Source: CAYQUC01 sp048061315 (GTDB lineage: Bacteria; Pseudomonadota; Gammaproteobacteria; UBA6429; Thiohalophilaceae). From it: a stretch of DNA of 22,084 nt. The notes beneath the pieces were generated by a model. That model searched no databases and was not told where the DNA came from. It worked only from the letters and a program-made list of their open reading frames with translations. Of this stretch, positions 1 through 6,987 are shown in pieces; within the stretch, counting starts at the first letter, position 1, and each line of letters begins with the position of its first letter. The DNA lies in the NCBI GenBank assembly GCA_048061315.1, contig JBGMRJ010000046.1, forward strand, positions 1 to 22,084, in the 5' to 3' direction. Made by a program: the position numbers and the translations under genes.

Positions 1-452
1 GAGCTGGTAATTGCCGCTTCAGAGTATGGGAAATGCCGACGAAAGCAATATCGACAATGTACAGCGCATGCACCGGTTAGTGTTAGCAGCACCCGGCCAT
101 GATATTTATGCAATAAGCCTGGAATTACCATTGATTTTAAATCGCCTACCGGGTCTGTTGTGTAGTTAGAGTCATGTTCTAGCTCATTTAACTGGGGTAA
201 TACTTGTAGTAGCAAGGGATCACTCGCATCGCCGGGAGTCATGCGTTGAGCATAACTGCGTGGCACCAACATCGGAAATGTTATGGTATTGAGTTTTGCT
301 TTGTTGAATAAAGCAGCAGGAAGTTCCAGATACGTTAGTAATTCAGCAGGATCCCGAAATGCTGTTTTTAAGGATTTCTGCCAGGAATCTGTATAAGAAT
401 CAGCTGTTGTCGCATTTGCAACTCGCGAAATTATAGGTGTTTGGTGTATCAT
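1..452 (-). CDS. epmB: EF-P (R)-beta-lysine 2,3-aminomutase EpmB, 3' part outside the window
   Basis: Radical-SAM enzyme that converts (S)-alpha-lysine to (R)-beta-lysine, the substrate EpmA attaches to elongation factor P. Translating the minus strand from the ATG at 452-450 gives about 150 residues with no stop up to the window edge, so the C-terminal half is missing. The visible part carries the iron-sulfur motif C129-x3-C133-x2-C136 (CAVHCRYC, followed by FRRHF), typical of the lysine 2,3-aminomutase family. The upstream segment includes FPMLVPRSYAQRM, which also fits EpmB. The gene diverges from efp, and only 32 bases separate the two start codons, so their promoters must overlap each other or the coding regions. 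The ribosome binding site is weak. The identification rests on the motif plus the efp/epmA context. Confidence 0.93.
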   Translation of the reverse strand, partial: MIHQTPIISRVANATTADSYTDSWQKSLKTAFRDPAELLTYLELPAALFNKAKLNTITFPMLVPRSYAQRMTPGDASDPLLLQVLPQLNELEHDSNYTTDPVGDLKSMVIPGLLHKYHGRVLLTLTGACAVHCRYCFRRHFPYSEAAITS

Positions 453-484
453 ATCAAATCTTTAATCCATTACTAGAGGATGCT

Positions 485-1057
485 ATGGCAACATATAGTA
501 CCAATGAATTTCGAAGCGGTCTTAAAATAATGCTCGATAATGCGCCGTGTTCGATAATTGAAAATGAATTTGTTAAACCGGGTAAAGGTCAGGCGTTTAA
601 TCGAGTAAAAATTCGAAATTTATCTACCGGTCGTGTTATTGAACGTACTTTTAAATCCGGTGAATCAGTTGAAGCAGCTGATGTTATGGATACGGAAATG
701 CAGTATTTATACAACGATGGAGAATTGTGGAATTTCATGCATCCTGAAACTTTTGAACAGGTAGCAGCTGATAAAAATGCCATCGGTGATAACGAAAAGT
801 GGTTGATTGAGCAAGACGAAGTTACAGTAACGTTGTTCAATGGTGTACCAATTGCAATTACACCACCGAATCATGTCACACTAAAAGTAACTGAAACTGA
901 TCCCGGCGTTCGGGGTGATACTTCCGGTGGTGGTGGCAAGCCGGCGACAACTGAAACCGGAGCAGTTGTGCGTGTGCCTTTATTTATTGATGAAGGTGAA
1001 TTAATAAAAGTGGATACTCGTACTGGTGAATATCAGGGGCGGGTAAAAGAAGAGTAG
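485..1057 (+). CDS. efp: Translation elongation factor P
   Basis: EF-P binds ribosomes stalled on polyproline stretches and promotes peptide-bond formation. The protein is 190 residues, the usual length. It starts at ATG 485 (MATYSTNEF), with AGAGGA at 475-480 as ribosome binding site; an in-frame GTG at 437 is rejected because it would run into epmB. The modification loop FVKPGKGQAF places Lys34 where EpmA adds beta-lysine, so this is a lysine-type EF-P, not an arginine- (EarP) or hydroxylysine-only (DHPS-like) form. The C-terminal OB domain ends with the conserved GAVVRVPLFIDEGELIKVDT and GEYQGRV segments. It lies between epmB and epmA, its two modifying enzymes. Confidence 0.97.
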   Translation: MATYSTNEFRSGLKIMLDNAPCSIIENEFVKPGKGQAFNRVKIRNLSTGRVIERTFKSGESVEAADVMDTEMQYLYNDGELWNFMHPETFEQVAADKNAIGDNEKWLIEQDEVTVTLFNGVPIAITPPNHVTLKVTETDPGVRGDTSGGGGKPATTETGAVVRVPLFIDEGELIKVDTRTGEYQGRVKEE

Positions 1058-1079
1058 TTAAAAGTTGTATTGACTACCA

Positions 1080-1856
1080 ATGACAGATAAAAATTGGCAA
1101 ACTACCACCACGTTAAAAGTCCTTAAAACGCGTGCTAAATTAATTTCTTTGATCCACGAATTTTTTATTCAAAACGGAGTATTACAAGTTGATACTCCGG
1201 CTATTTCACAATTCTGTAATACCGATCCGAATATAGAAAGTTTTACTGTTCAGGAAAATCGGAATGCAAATAATCACCAGAAATTTTATTTACACACCTC
1301 ACCTGAATTTCCGATGAAGCGATTACTGGCAAATGATATAGGCTCGATATATCAAATTTGCAAAGTTTTTCGCTCTAGTGAAAAAGGGCGTCACCACAAT
1401 TCGGAATTTACATTATTAGAATGGTATCGAATTAATTTCGATTATTTTGAATTAATGTCAGAAATGGAAAGTTTACTGGAAAGAATTAATTCTTTTTTTC
1501 CATTTTATGATACTACTCAACGATATTCGTATCGAGAGTTATTTTTAAAATATATTAATATCGATCCCATTAATGCAACTGTATCAGAGTTAATTAATTA
1601 TATAAAAAATACTACTCATTCATTACTCAGTGTCGATACAATGGATCACGATGANNNNNNNNNNNNNNNNNNNNNNNNNNNNNNNNNNNNNNNNNNNNNN
1701 NNNNNNNNNNNNNNNNNNNNNNNNNNNNNNNNNNNNNNNNNNNNNNNNNNNNNNGATTGTTCTGGTGTTGCCTTAGGTATTGAAAGATTATTAATGTTAT
1801 TGGTTAATGCAGATCATATAAATGAAGTATTAACGTTCCCGTTTGAGCGAGCTTAA
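1080..1856 (+). CDS. epmA: EF-P--(R)-beta-lysine ligase EpmA, interrupted by an assembly gap
   Basis: A paralogue of the catalytic domain of class II lysyl-tRNA synthetase (formerly GenX/PoxA/YjeA) that ligates (R)-beta-lysine to EF-P Lys34. The N-terminal part shows class II features: TSPEFPMKRLL, the motif 2 region around FRSSEKGRHHNSEFTLLEWY, and no anticodon-binding domain. The C-terminus, DCSGVALGIERLLML, is motif 3 and ends in FERA like the E. coli protein. The 100 N at 1655-1754 remove the middle. Only about 224 residues are real against roughly 325 in the family, so about 100 residues are missing. The frame matches across the gap only by arithmetic. It starts 22 bases after efp and is probably co-transcribed with it; no strong ribosome binding site is visible. 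Confidence 0.93.
   Translation: MTDKNWQTTTTLKVLKTRAKLISLIHEFFIQNGVLQVDTPAISQFCNTDPNIESFTVQENRNANNHQKFYLHTSPEFPMKRLLANDIGSIYQICKVFRSSEKGRHHNSEFTLLEWYRINFDYFELMSEMESLLERINSFFPFYDTTQRYSYRELFLKYINIDPINATVSELINYIKNTTHSLLSVDTMDHDXXXXXXXXXXXXXXXXXXXXXXXXXXXXXXXXXXDCSGVALGIERLLMLLVNADHINEVLTFPFERA
1655..1754. other. Assembly gap of 100 N
   Basis: A run of exactly 100 N inside epmA, the conventional placeholder for a gap of unknown length. Comparison with the usual EpmA length suggests about 300 bases are really missing, including the segment between the motif 2 region and motif 3. The gene should not be scored as a pseudogene from this sequence. Confidence 0.98.
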
Positions 1857-1861
1857 TTAAT

Positions 1862-2725
1862 TTAACTAATGCTACCAATACTTTGCCCCATAATGATTTT
1901 TTGATCCGGTAGTAGATCTTCATTCCAGGTCATTTTATTTTCACCAAAGAGTAAAATTACCGTAGAGCCCATATTAAATCGTGCAATTTCATCGCCTCGT
2001 TTGAAGCTAATGTTTTGCTCGTCATAGTCCCACGAGCGAATACCAAAGCGTGTTGGAGGTGTTATAACACCTTGCCAGACTGTTTCAATACTGGCTACAA
2101 AAATAGCGCCAACCATAACAACGGCCATCGGACCAAGTTCAGTTTCAAATATACAAACGGCACGTTCATTTCGTGCAAACAACCTTGGGATAGTACGAGC
2201 GGTAGCAGGATTGACACTGAATAATCGTCCGGGCACATGGATCACTTTTTTAAGTTGTCCATCAACGGGCATATGAATTCGATGATAATCTTTAGGCGAT
2301 AGATATAGTGTTGAAAAAAGACCATTTTGAAAACTGCTTGTGTCATCAGATTGATCACCTAACAAGCTCTGCATTGAATAGTTATGATTCTTTGCTTGTA
2401 TAATGATACCGTCTTTAATTTTACCTGCCTGGCTAACACAGGCATCGACCGGAGATGCTATCTTATCTGCAGCACAAATCGGGCGATGCTCCGGTTTTAT
2501 AGCACGAGTAAAAAAATGATTAAAACTGGGATACGATTTCCAGTCTTCATTCTGTGCTATGGACATATCGACTTGGTAACGCTTTATAAACCAGGGAGTA
2601 AACCAGTTTAAAAAAGATCGATTTTGCCAGCGCGTTAGCGCCAGCATTAATAATGATAATAAATGATGTGGTAGTAAATACTGTAATCCGGCAAATAAGA
2701 AATCATTAATTCGCGATACAGACAT
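1862..2725 (-). CDS. psd: Phosphatidylserine decarboxylase proenzyme
   Basis: Makes phosphatidylethanolamine from phosphatidylserine at the inner membrane. The proenzyme cleaves itself before a serine that becomes the pyruvoyl cofactor of the alpha chain. At 287 residues it has normal length. The self-cleavage site is RFNMGST, with Gly253-Ser254 (MGST in place of the common LGST). The catalytic Asp lies in SPVDA (Asp94) and the catalytic His in YHRIHMP (His151). The residue after the catalytic Asp is Ala, where E. coli has Gly. It follows the copper chaperone gene after 2 bases and has no clear ribosome binding site, so translation is probably coupled. It converges on epmA with 5 bases between the stop codons; psd and epmA are also neighbours in E. 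coli. Confidence 0.96.
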   Translation of the reverse strand: MSVSRINDFLFAGLQYLLPHHLLSLLMLALTRWQNRSFLNWFTPWFIKRYQVDMSIAQNEDWKSYPSFNHFFTRAIKPEHRPICAADKIASPVDACVSQAGKIKDGIIIQAKNHNYSMQSLLGDQSDDTSSFQNGLFSTLYLSPKDYHRIHMPVDGQLKKVIHVPGRLFSVNPATARTIPRLFARNERAVCIFETELGPMAVVMVGAIFVASIETVWQGVITPPTRFGIRSWDYDEQNISFKRGDEIARFNMGSTVILLFGENKMTWNEDLLPDQKIIMGQSIGSIS

Positions 2726-2727
2726 TA

Positions 2728-3180
2728 TTATTTACTGACACGTTTTTTTACTATAGCGGTCACTTTTTTGGTAACGTTATTTTCAAATTTAAGTGTTAAT
2801 TCAATTTTGTCACCAATTTTCATGGCACCTTTAGGCTCCATCATCATTAAATGTAAACCGCCTGGTGCAAACTTGGTAGTTTCATTCTCAAAAATAGGTA
2901 GACCATCTTGTTCAACCATTCGCGCTATATTATTGATAACCTGCGTTTGATGTATTTCGATTTTTTTAAATTTAGGACTGCTAACAGTTAAGAGCTCAAC
3001 TTCTTCATTGCCACTATTTTTAATAGTGAAATAACCTGCATGCATAGCACTGTTTGGTGGTGCATCTGCAACCCAGGCATTATTAACAGATATAGAATCT
3101 TTTGCCCAGGTAAATGATGAGAAGCTTAATAGTAGTAATGTTAATAATGTAGTTTGAATTAATTTTGTCGTTAAAGTCAT
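2728..3180 (-). CDS. PCu(A)C periplasmic copper(I) chaperone
   Basis: A periplasmic DUF461/PCu(A)C protein that delivers Cu(I) towards the CuA/CuB centres of cytochrome c oxidase. The 150-residue precursor has a Sec signal peptide with a likely cleavage after TWA (residue 26). The copper motif H-x10-M-x21-H-x-M is perfect: His77, Met88, His110 and Met112. The ribosome binding site AGGAAA lies in the last codons of sco, and the gap to sco is 2 bases, so the two genes are translated as a unit. The partnership with Sco is well known in the family and supports the assignment. No oxidase subunit gene is in the window. Confidence 0.93.
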   Translation of the reverse strand: MTLTTKLIQTTLLTLLLLSFSSFTWAKDSISVNNAWVADAPPNSAMHAGYFTIKNSGNEEVELLTVSSPKFKKIEIHQTQVINNIARMVEQDGLPIFENETTKFAPGGLHLMMMEPKGAMKIGDKIELTLKFENNVTKKVTAIVKKRVSK

Positions 3181-3182
3181 AA

Positions 3183-3857
3183 TTAGTTTCCTGAAAAATA
3201 TTTTGTCATTGTTAAAAAGTTTTTGCTTATTTTGCTGGCACTATGCGGCGCAGAAAAAATTGCACGTAGGTTTGCACCTGGGTCTATTAAATATATTTGT
3301 GCGCTGTGATCAATACTGTAAGTACCATCTGATTTCCCATGATTGTCATACGCATATAAAACACCAAGTTGTTTGGTCAGTTTTGTTATTTCAATTAGTG
3401 GCCCAGTAACTCCGATAAATTCCGGATTATAATATTCGACATAACTTTTTAGTTTATCGGGCAGGTCACGATTTGGATCAACAGTGACAAGAATCATTTG
3501 TTTTGGATATGACGGGTCTCCGTTAGCTGAATTCTGATCTATATCTTTCCATGCTTGTTGCATTGTCGTTAATGTTGTTGGGCAAACATCAGGACAATTG
3601 GTAAAACCAAAAAATATAAAAGACCATTTACCTTTGAAACTTTTTTCCGAAAACAGCTTCTTATTGTGATCAATTAAATGAAATTCTGAAATGGGAAAAG
3701 CCCGATTAAGCGCTATGGATTCAAGTCCGGGTGGCACCGCAACAGATTTACTGCGATTGTCATGTTGCAAGTTTGAATAAAACCATGAACCCGCAACAGC
3801 ACTGAGTACCGCTAGAATAACTATCAAACTAATGTGGATTTTTTTTAATTGAGCCAT
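3183..3857 (-). CDS. SCO1/SenC family copper metallochaperone/thiol reductase
   Basis: A membrane-anchored, thioredoxin-fold protein of the Sco family, which helps assemble the CuA site of cytochrome c oxidase. In its 224 residues, an uncleaved-looking N-terminal anchor (about residues 8-29) is followed by the redox/copper motif NCPDVCP (Cys88 and Cys92) and the conserved distal His184 in SIDHSAQIYLID, so all three copper ligands are present. It is the first gene of the sco, PCu(A)C, psd operon. The start ATG at 3857 has only a weak ribosome binding site. The promoter must lie in 3858-4074, shared with the divergent autoprotease gene. Confidence 0.94.
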   Translation of the reverse strand: MAQLKKIHISLIVILAVLSAVAGSWFYSNLQHDNRSKSVAVPPGLESIALNRAFPISEFHLIDHNKKLFSEKSFKGKWSFIFFGFTNCPDVCPTTLTTMQQAWKDIDQNSANGDPSYPKQMILVTVDPNRDLPDKLKSYVEYYNPEFIGVTGPLIEITKLTKQLGVLYAYDNHGKSDGTYSIDHSAQIYLIDPGANLRAIFSAPHSASKISKNFLTMTKYFSGN

Positions 3858-3998
3858 TTGACCATTATCTCATGAAATAACCAACAAAATCCCATGAATA
3901 TCCGAATTGAATATTAATCATAATTCATAAGTATTACATAATTTACTAATAAAGATAATTAGGGAAATCGATAATAACAGTGACTTCAGTAAAATAAA

Positions 3999-4027
3999 TT
4001 GAGAACAATACGAGAACTATTTGAAAT
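3999..4027 (+). promoter_or_regulatory. Candidate promoter overlapping a GAAC-N7-GAAC direct repeat
   Basis: TTGAGA at 3999-4004 and TGAAAT at 4022-4027, 17 bases apart, resemble a sigma-70 promoter (5/6 and 4/6 matches) for the LexA-like gene at 4075. A direct repeat GAGAAC-AATAC-GAGAAC spans 4001-4017. Its GAAC-N7-GAAC core has the form of the LexA box known in Alphaproteobacteria. The repeat would cover the -35 box and part of the spacer, a position that fits repression. The promoter call is modest because the surrounding DNA is very AT-rich. Confidence 0.4.
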
Positions 4028-4074
4028 CAGCAATAAAAAGCGCTATTGTTAACAAAACTTAAGAGATTACTTAA

Positions 4075-4539
4075 ATGACAAATGTTAACTACATAATAAA
4101 TAAGAGAAATCGGCCAATATTTACACCTGAAATCGCTCTCTGTGATACGGAACAAGCCATTATGACTGAGATACCCTTGCTAGGCTGGGTCGCAGCCGGT
4201 GTACCAGTGGATCTTTTCGAAAATCGCGAAACCGTATCCGTTCCGAAAAATATGGTAGTTAAAAATAGTTACGCCTTACGTGTTCGTGGTGAATCGATGA
4301 TAGATGATAATATCCAGGACGGCGACATTATTGTTATTCAAAAGCGCGAGTCGGCTGAAAATGGTCAATCTGTAATCGCTATGATTAATGGTGAGCAGGT
4401 GACTTTGAAAAAATTCTATGTTGAACGCGATGGAATACGGTTACAACCAGCAAATCCGGAAATGGACCCCATCTATCTTCGTAATGAAGATGTTCAAATT
4501 TTGGGAATCGTAACCGGTGTTATTCGTTCACTAAATTAA
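4075..4539 (+). CDS. LexA/UmuD-like S24 autoprotease lacking a helix-turn-helix domain
   Basis: A 154-residue protein made almost entirely of a LexA C-terminal (peptidase S24) domain. The self-cleavage site Ala41-Gly42 lies in LLGWVAAGVP. The nucleophile Ser74 is in RVRGESMID and the general base Lys112 in EQVTLKKF, with spacings close to those of E. coli LexA, so self-cleavage should be possible. Only about 32 residues precede this domain, too few for the winged helix-turn-helix of LexA (full LexA is about 200 residues). A stop codon directly before the ATG rules out an N-terminal extension. The ribosome binding site is a weak AAGAGA at 4061-4066. Length and layout resemble UmuD, but the sequence (AAG cleavage, LQPANPEMDPIY) is closer to LexA, and no umuC-like polymerase gene is nearby. 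Its role is unknown. Confidence 0.8.
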   Translation: MTNVNYIINKRNRPIFTPEIALCDTEQAIMTEIPLLGWVAAGVPVDLFENRETVSVPKNMVVKNSYALRVRGESMIDDNIQDGDIIVIQKRESAENGQSVIAMINGEQVTLKKFYVERDGIRLQPANPEMDPIYLRNEDVQILGIVTGVIRSLN

Positions 4540-4570
4540 TCGCGTTATGTTCAACTCCCACCAATCGAAC

Positions 4571-5407
4571 TTATAATTCAACAGGCAGGCCAGCAGTATT
4601 TCCCCAGTCGGACCATGAGCCCGGATAACCTTTTACATTTTGGAAACCAAGTGATTTTAAAACGATAAAAGTGTGAGCCGAGCGATGGTGAGTCTGGCAA
4701 TGCGTTATAACTGACTTATCTTTTGTAATACCAATACTTTCCAGGCTTGCTAATAATTCAGCCTGGGGTTTTAAGCATAAATTATGTTCTTTATCCATTG
4801 CAGTCATCCAGTCCCAATTTATGGCACCCGGTATATGGCCGGCGCGTTCAGCGAAGGCTTTTTTGCCAGTATATTCTGCCGCTGATCGTGCATCCAGAAT
4901 TGCGGTGTCGGGATCATTTAAATGTTCCATAATAAAGCTCTGATCCGCTATAGGTTCTTCTGAGATTGTGCAATTATATTCGGTTGCTGCAGTGTTTGGA
5001 GTAGGGTAGATCACTTTATCCGTAACGGGCTTATTTTCACTCATCCAGTTTTGTATACCACCATCCAATAATGAATAGTGCTTGTGGCCAATTGCATCGA
5101 GTGTCCATAATAACCGGCATGCTCGACCACCACCTTCATCATCATAAGCAATAACATGAGTGTCTGGTGTTAATCCAATGGCATTAAATACAGAGTTTAA
5201 TTGTTCTGTTTTTGGTAATAAGCCCATGCGCGGCGGTTCAATTCGAACAATCCATGAGTAGTCTAAAAAAACTGCTTCAGTGATATGATGCTGAATGTAA
5301 CTATTAGGGCTCGCCATATCAATTAATAATACCTTGCTGGTAGAATTTTGAAGTAGCTGTTCCAGGTTTTCAGAACTCATGATCAAGGGTAATTGTGAAT
5401 TAGTCAT
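4571..5407 (-). CDS. Two-domain sulfurtransferase (rhodanese)
   Basis: A tandem rhodanese protein of 278 residues that should move sulfane sulfur from thiosulfate or 3-mercaptopyruvate to a thiophilic acceptor. The N-terminal domain (about 1-125) is the inactive type. The C-terminal domain carries the active-site loop CQTHHRS with Cys237, followed by the conserved GYPGSWSDWGN segment. This loop differs from the CGSGVTA of 3-mercaptopyruvate sulfurtransferase and the CRKGVTA of bovine rhodanese, so the donor substrate is left open. No signal peptide is visible, so it is probably cytoplasmic. A ribosome binding site AAAGG lies 7 bases before the ATG. It diverges from the aminotransferase gene at 5663. 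Confidence 0.9.
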   Translation of the reverse strand: MTNSQLPLIMSSENLEQLLQNSTSKVLLIDMASPNSYIQHHITEAVFLDYSWIVRIEPPRMGLLPKTEQLNSVFNAIGLTPDTHVIAYDDEGGGRACRLLWTLDAIGHKHYSLLDGGIQNWMSENKPVTDKVIYPTPNTAATEYNCTISEEPIADQSFIMEHLNDPDTAILDARSAAEYTGKKAFAERAGHIPGAINWDWMTAMDKEHNLCLKPQAELLASLESIGITKDKSVITHCQTHHRSAHTFIVLKSLGFQNVKGYPGSWSDWGNTAGLPVEL

Positions 5408-5460
5408 TTTAGTGCCTTTGTAAATTCATTACGGGTTTTAATGTGTGCTTTAGAGTGGTG

Positions 5461-5541
5461 TAAAATATCACATTTGAGATCAATTTATTAGGACTAAAAT
5501 TTATCCTGATATTTTATAGTGGTATTAACCCTGATATTTTT
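5461..5541. repeat. Three copies of a TGATATTTT motif between divergent genes
   Basis: An 11-base direct repeat CCTGATATTTT occurs at 5505-5515 and 5530-5540, 25 bases apart. The same core occurs inverted at 5461-5470 (TAAAATATCA), forming 10-base arms with the copy at 5507-5516 and a 36-base spacer. The set sits between the divergent rhodanese and aminotransferase genes, as expected for operators of a shared regulator. AT-richness raises the chance background, so function is inferred only. Confidence 0.5.
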
Positions 5542-5584
5542 ACAAAATTATGTAATTAACATTCAGTTTATTAAGCGATGTCGG

Positions 5585-5590
5585 TATAAT
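5585..5590 (+). promoter_or_regulatory. Candidate -10 box of the aminotransferase gene
   Basis: A perfect TATAAT lies 72 bases before the ATG at 5663. The -35 position, 17 bases upstream, reads TTCAGT at 5562-5567, a poor match, so expression may need an activator. The repeat copies at 5505-5540 lie just upstream, where an activator could bind. Confidence 0.4.
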
Positions 5591-5662
5591 TTCAGGTTTA
5601 GTGTATTTAGTTTTTAACTTAAACTAATTTTTTATCTCAACAACCTATAGGCGAGCTTCCAT

Positions 5663-6850
5663 ATGATTACTTCCTTTCAACCACCAATTCGTACTCTCAT
5701 GGGGCCTGGTCCTTCAGATGTTAGTGAACGGGTATTGGCTGCACTTGCAAGACCCACTATTGGCCACCTGGATCCTGCTTTTGTCGGTATGATGGATGAG
5801 CTAAAAGAATTATTAAAATACGCTTTTCAAACGGAAAATGAATTAACCTTTCCGGTCTCAGCACCCGGATCAGCCGGCATGGAAACCTGTTTTGTTAATT
5901 TACTCGAACCTGGTGATAAGGTTGTAGTTTGTATTAATGGTGTTTTTGGCAACCGGATGAAAGAAAATATAGAGCGTTGCGGTGCTACAGCAATTGTTGT
6001 CGAAGATGCCTGGGGTGAAGTTGTTGATCCGCAAAAATTAGAAGACTGCTTAAAAGAAAATGTAGAAGCACGGTTTGTTGCGTTTGTACATGCTGAAACA
6101 TCGACAGGGGCATTATCTGATGCTAAAACCTTAGTAGAAATAGCGCATCAATATGGTTGCTTAACGATAGTTGATGCAGTGACTTCATTAGGGGGCTCAC
6201 CATTAAAAGTCGATGAGTGGAAAATCGATGCTATTTATTCCGGAACCCAAAAATGTTTATCCTGCCCACCGGGTTTGTCGCCAGTTTCATTTAGCCCGCG
6301 TGCTGCAGATTTAATTCAAAACCGCAAAACTAAAGTACAAAGCTGGTTTTTGGATATGAGCCTGGTAATGGGATATTGGGGTGGTGATGGTAAACGAACC
6401 TATCATCATACAGCACCTGTTAATTCACTTTATGGCTTACATGAATCCTTACTTATTTTAAAAGAAGAAGGACTTGAAAATTCATGGCAGCGCCATAGTT
6501 ATTTTCATAATGTATTACGAGCCGGGATCGAGGCTATGGGATTATCGTTTATTGTCAAACAGGGCGATAATTTACCGCAGTTAAATAGCGTTACCATTCC
6601 TGGTGGCATTGATGATGCTGAAGTTCGTGGACGTTTATTAAATGATTATAATCTTGAAATTGGTGCTGGTCTGGGAACGCTTGCCGGGAAAGTATGGCGG
6701 ATAGGTTTAATGGGGTATGCGTGTAATAAAACTAATGTTGAAAAATGCCTGGGTGCTCTAAATGAAGTATTAACTGATCTAGGTGCACCGGTTGAAGCAG
6801 GTTCAGCATTAGCTGCTGCTACGAACTACATGGCAGAGAATAAATTGTAA
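5663..6850 (+). CDS. Alanine-- or serine--glyoxylate aminotransferase (class V, PLP)
   Basis: A fold-type I PLP enzyme of the alanine/serine-glyoxylate aminotransferase family, expected to transfer an amino group to glyoxylate, giving glycine. At 395 residues it has full length. The N-terminus IRTLMGPGPSDV is the family signature. Asp171 in IVDAVTSLGG should bind the pyridine nitrogen, and Lys197 in SGTQKCLSCPPG should form the Schiff base. The C-terminal WRIGLMGYAC motif is also typical. The ribosome binding site AGGCGAG lies 7 bases before the ATG. The donor amino acid (alanine, serine or a purine-pathway donor) cannot be fixed from sequence. Glycolate oxidase genes 5 kb away supply a plausible source of glyoxylate. 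Confidence 0.9.
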   Translation: MITSFQPPIRTLMGPGPSDVSERVLAALARPTIGHLDPAFVGMMDELKELLKYAFQTENELTFPVSAPGSAGMETCFVNLLEPGDKVVVCINGVFGNRMKENIERCGATAIVVEDAWGEVVDPQKLEDCLKENVEARFVAFVHAETSTGALSDAKTLVEIAHQYGCLTIVDAVTSLGGSPLKVDEWKIDAIYSGTQKCLSCPPGLSPVSFSPRAADLIQNRKTKVQSWFLDMSLVMGYWGGDGKRTYHHTAPVNSLYGLHESLLILKEEGLENSWQRHSYFHNVLRAGIEAMGLSFIVKQGDNLPQLNSVTIPGGIDDAEVRGRLLNDYNLEIGAGLGTLAGKVWRIGLMGYACNKTNVEKCLGALNEVLTDLGAPVEAGSALAAATNYMAENKL

Positions 6851-6866
6851 TTTTTTATTAAAAATT

Positions 6867-6894
6867 GTTGAAATTCTAATTAATGCCCCCACAA
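6867..6894 (+). promoter_or_regulatory. Sigma-32 heat-shock promoter of htpG
   Basis: GTTGAAA at 6867-6873 and CCCCACAA at 6887-6894 are separated by 13 bases, close to the sigma-32 consensus CTTGAAA-N13-CCCATNT. Transcription would start near 6903, leaving a leader of about 85 bases before htpG. The C-run stands out in an otherwise AT-rich gap. htpG is a classic sigma-32 target, which supports the call. Confidence 0.72.
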
Positions 6895-6987
6895 TAACTG
6901 GATTATTTCATACTTATTTTGGTGATCCAATACTGACACTTAATTGTCAATATTATCAATAACTTAAAAGAACCAAGGGACGAACAA

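Noticed and set aside
437..484. An upstream in-frame GTG start for efp
   Set aside because: The GTG at 437 would add 16 residues overlapping the epmB start region. ATG 485 has a ribosome binding site 4 bases upstream and gives the universally conserved MATY start and Lys34 numbering.
589..840. Minus-strand open frame opposite efp
   Set aside because: It lies wholly inside efp, has no ribosome binding site and reads as low-complexity shadow translation.
4029..4051. Hairpin before the LexA-like gene (CAATA ... TATTG)
   Set aside because: Five-base AT-rich arms are too short to distinguish from chance, and no riboswitch-like structure is evident.
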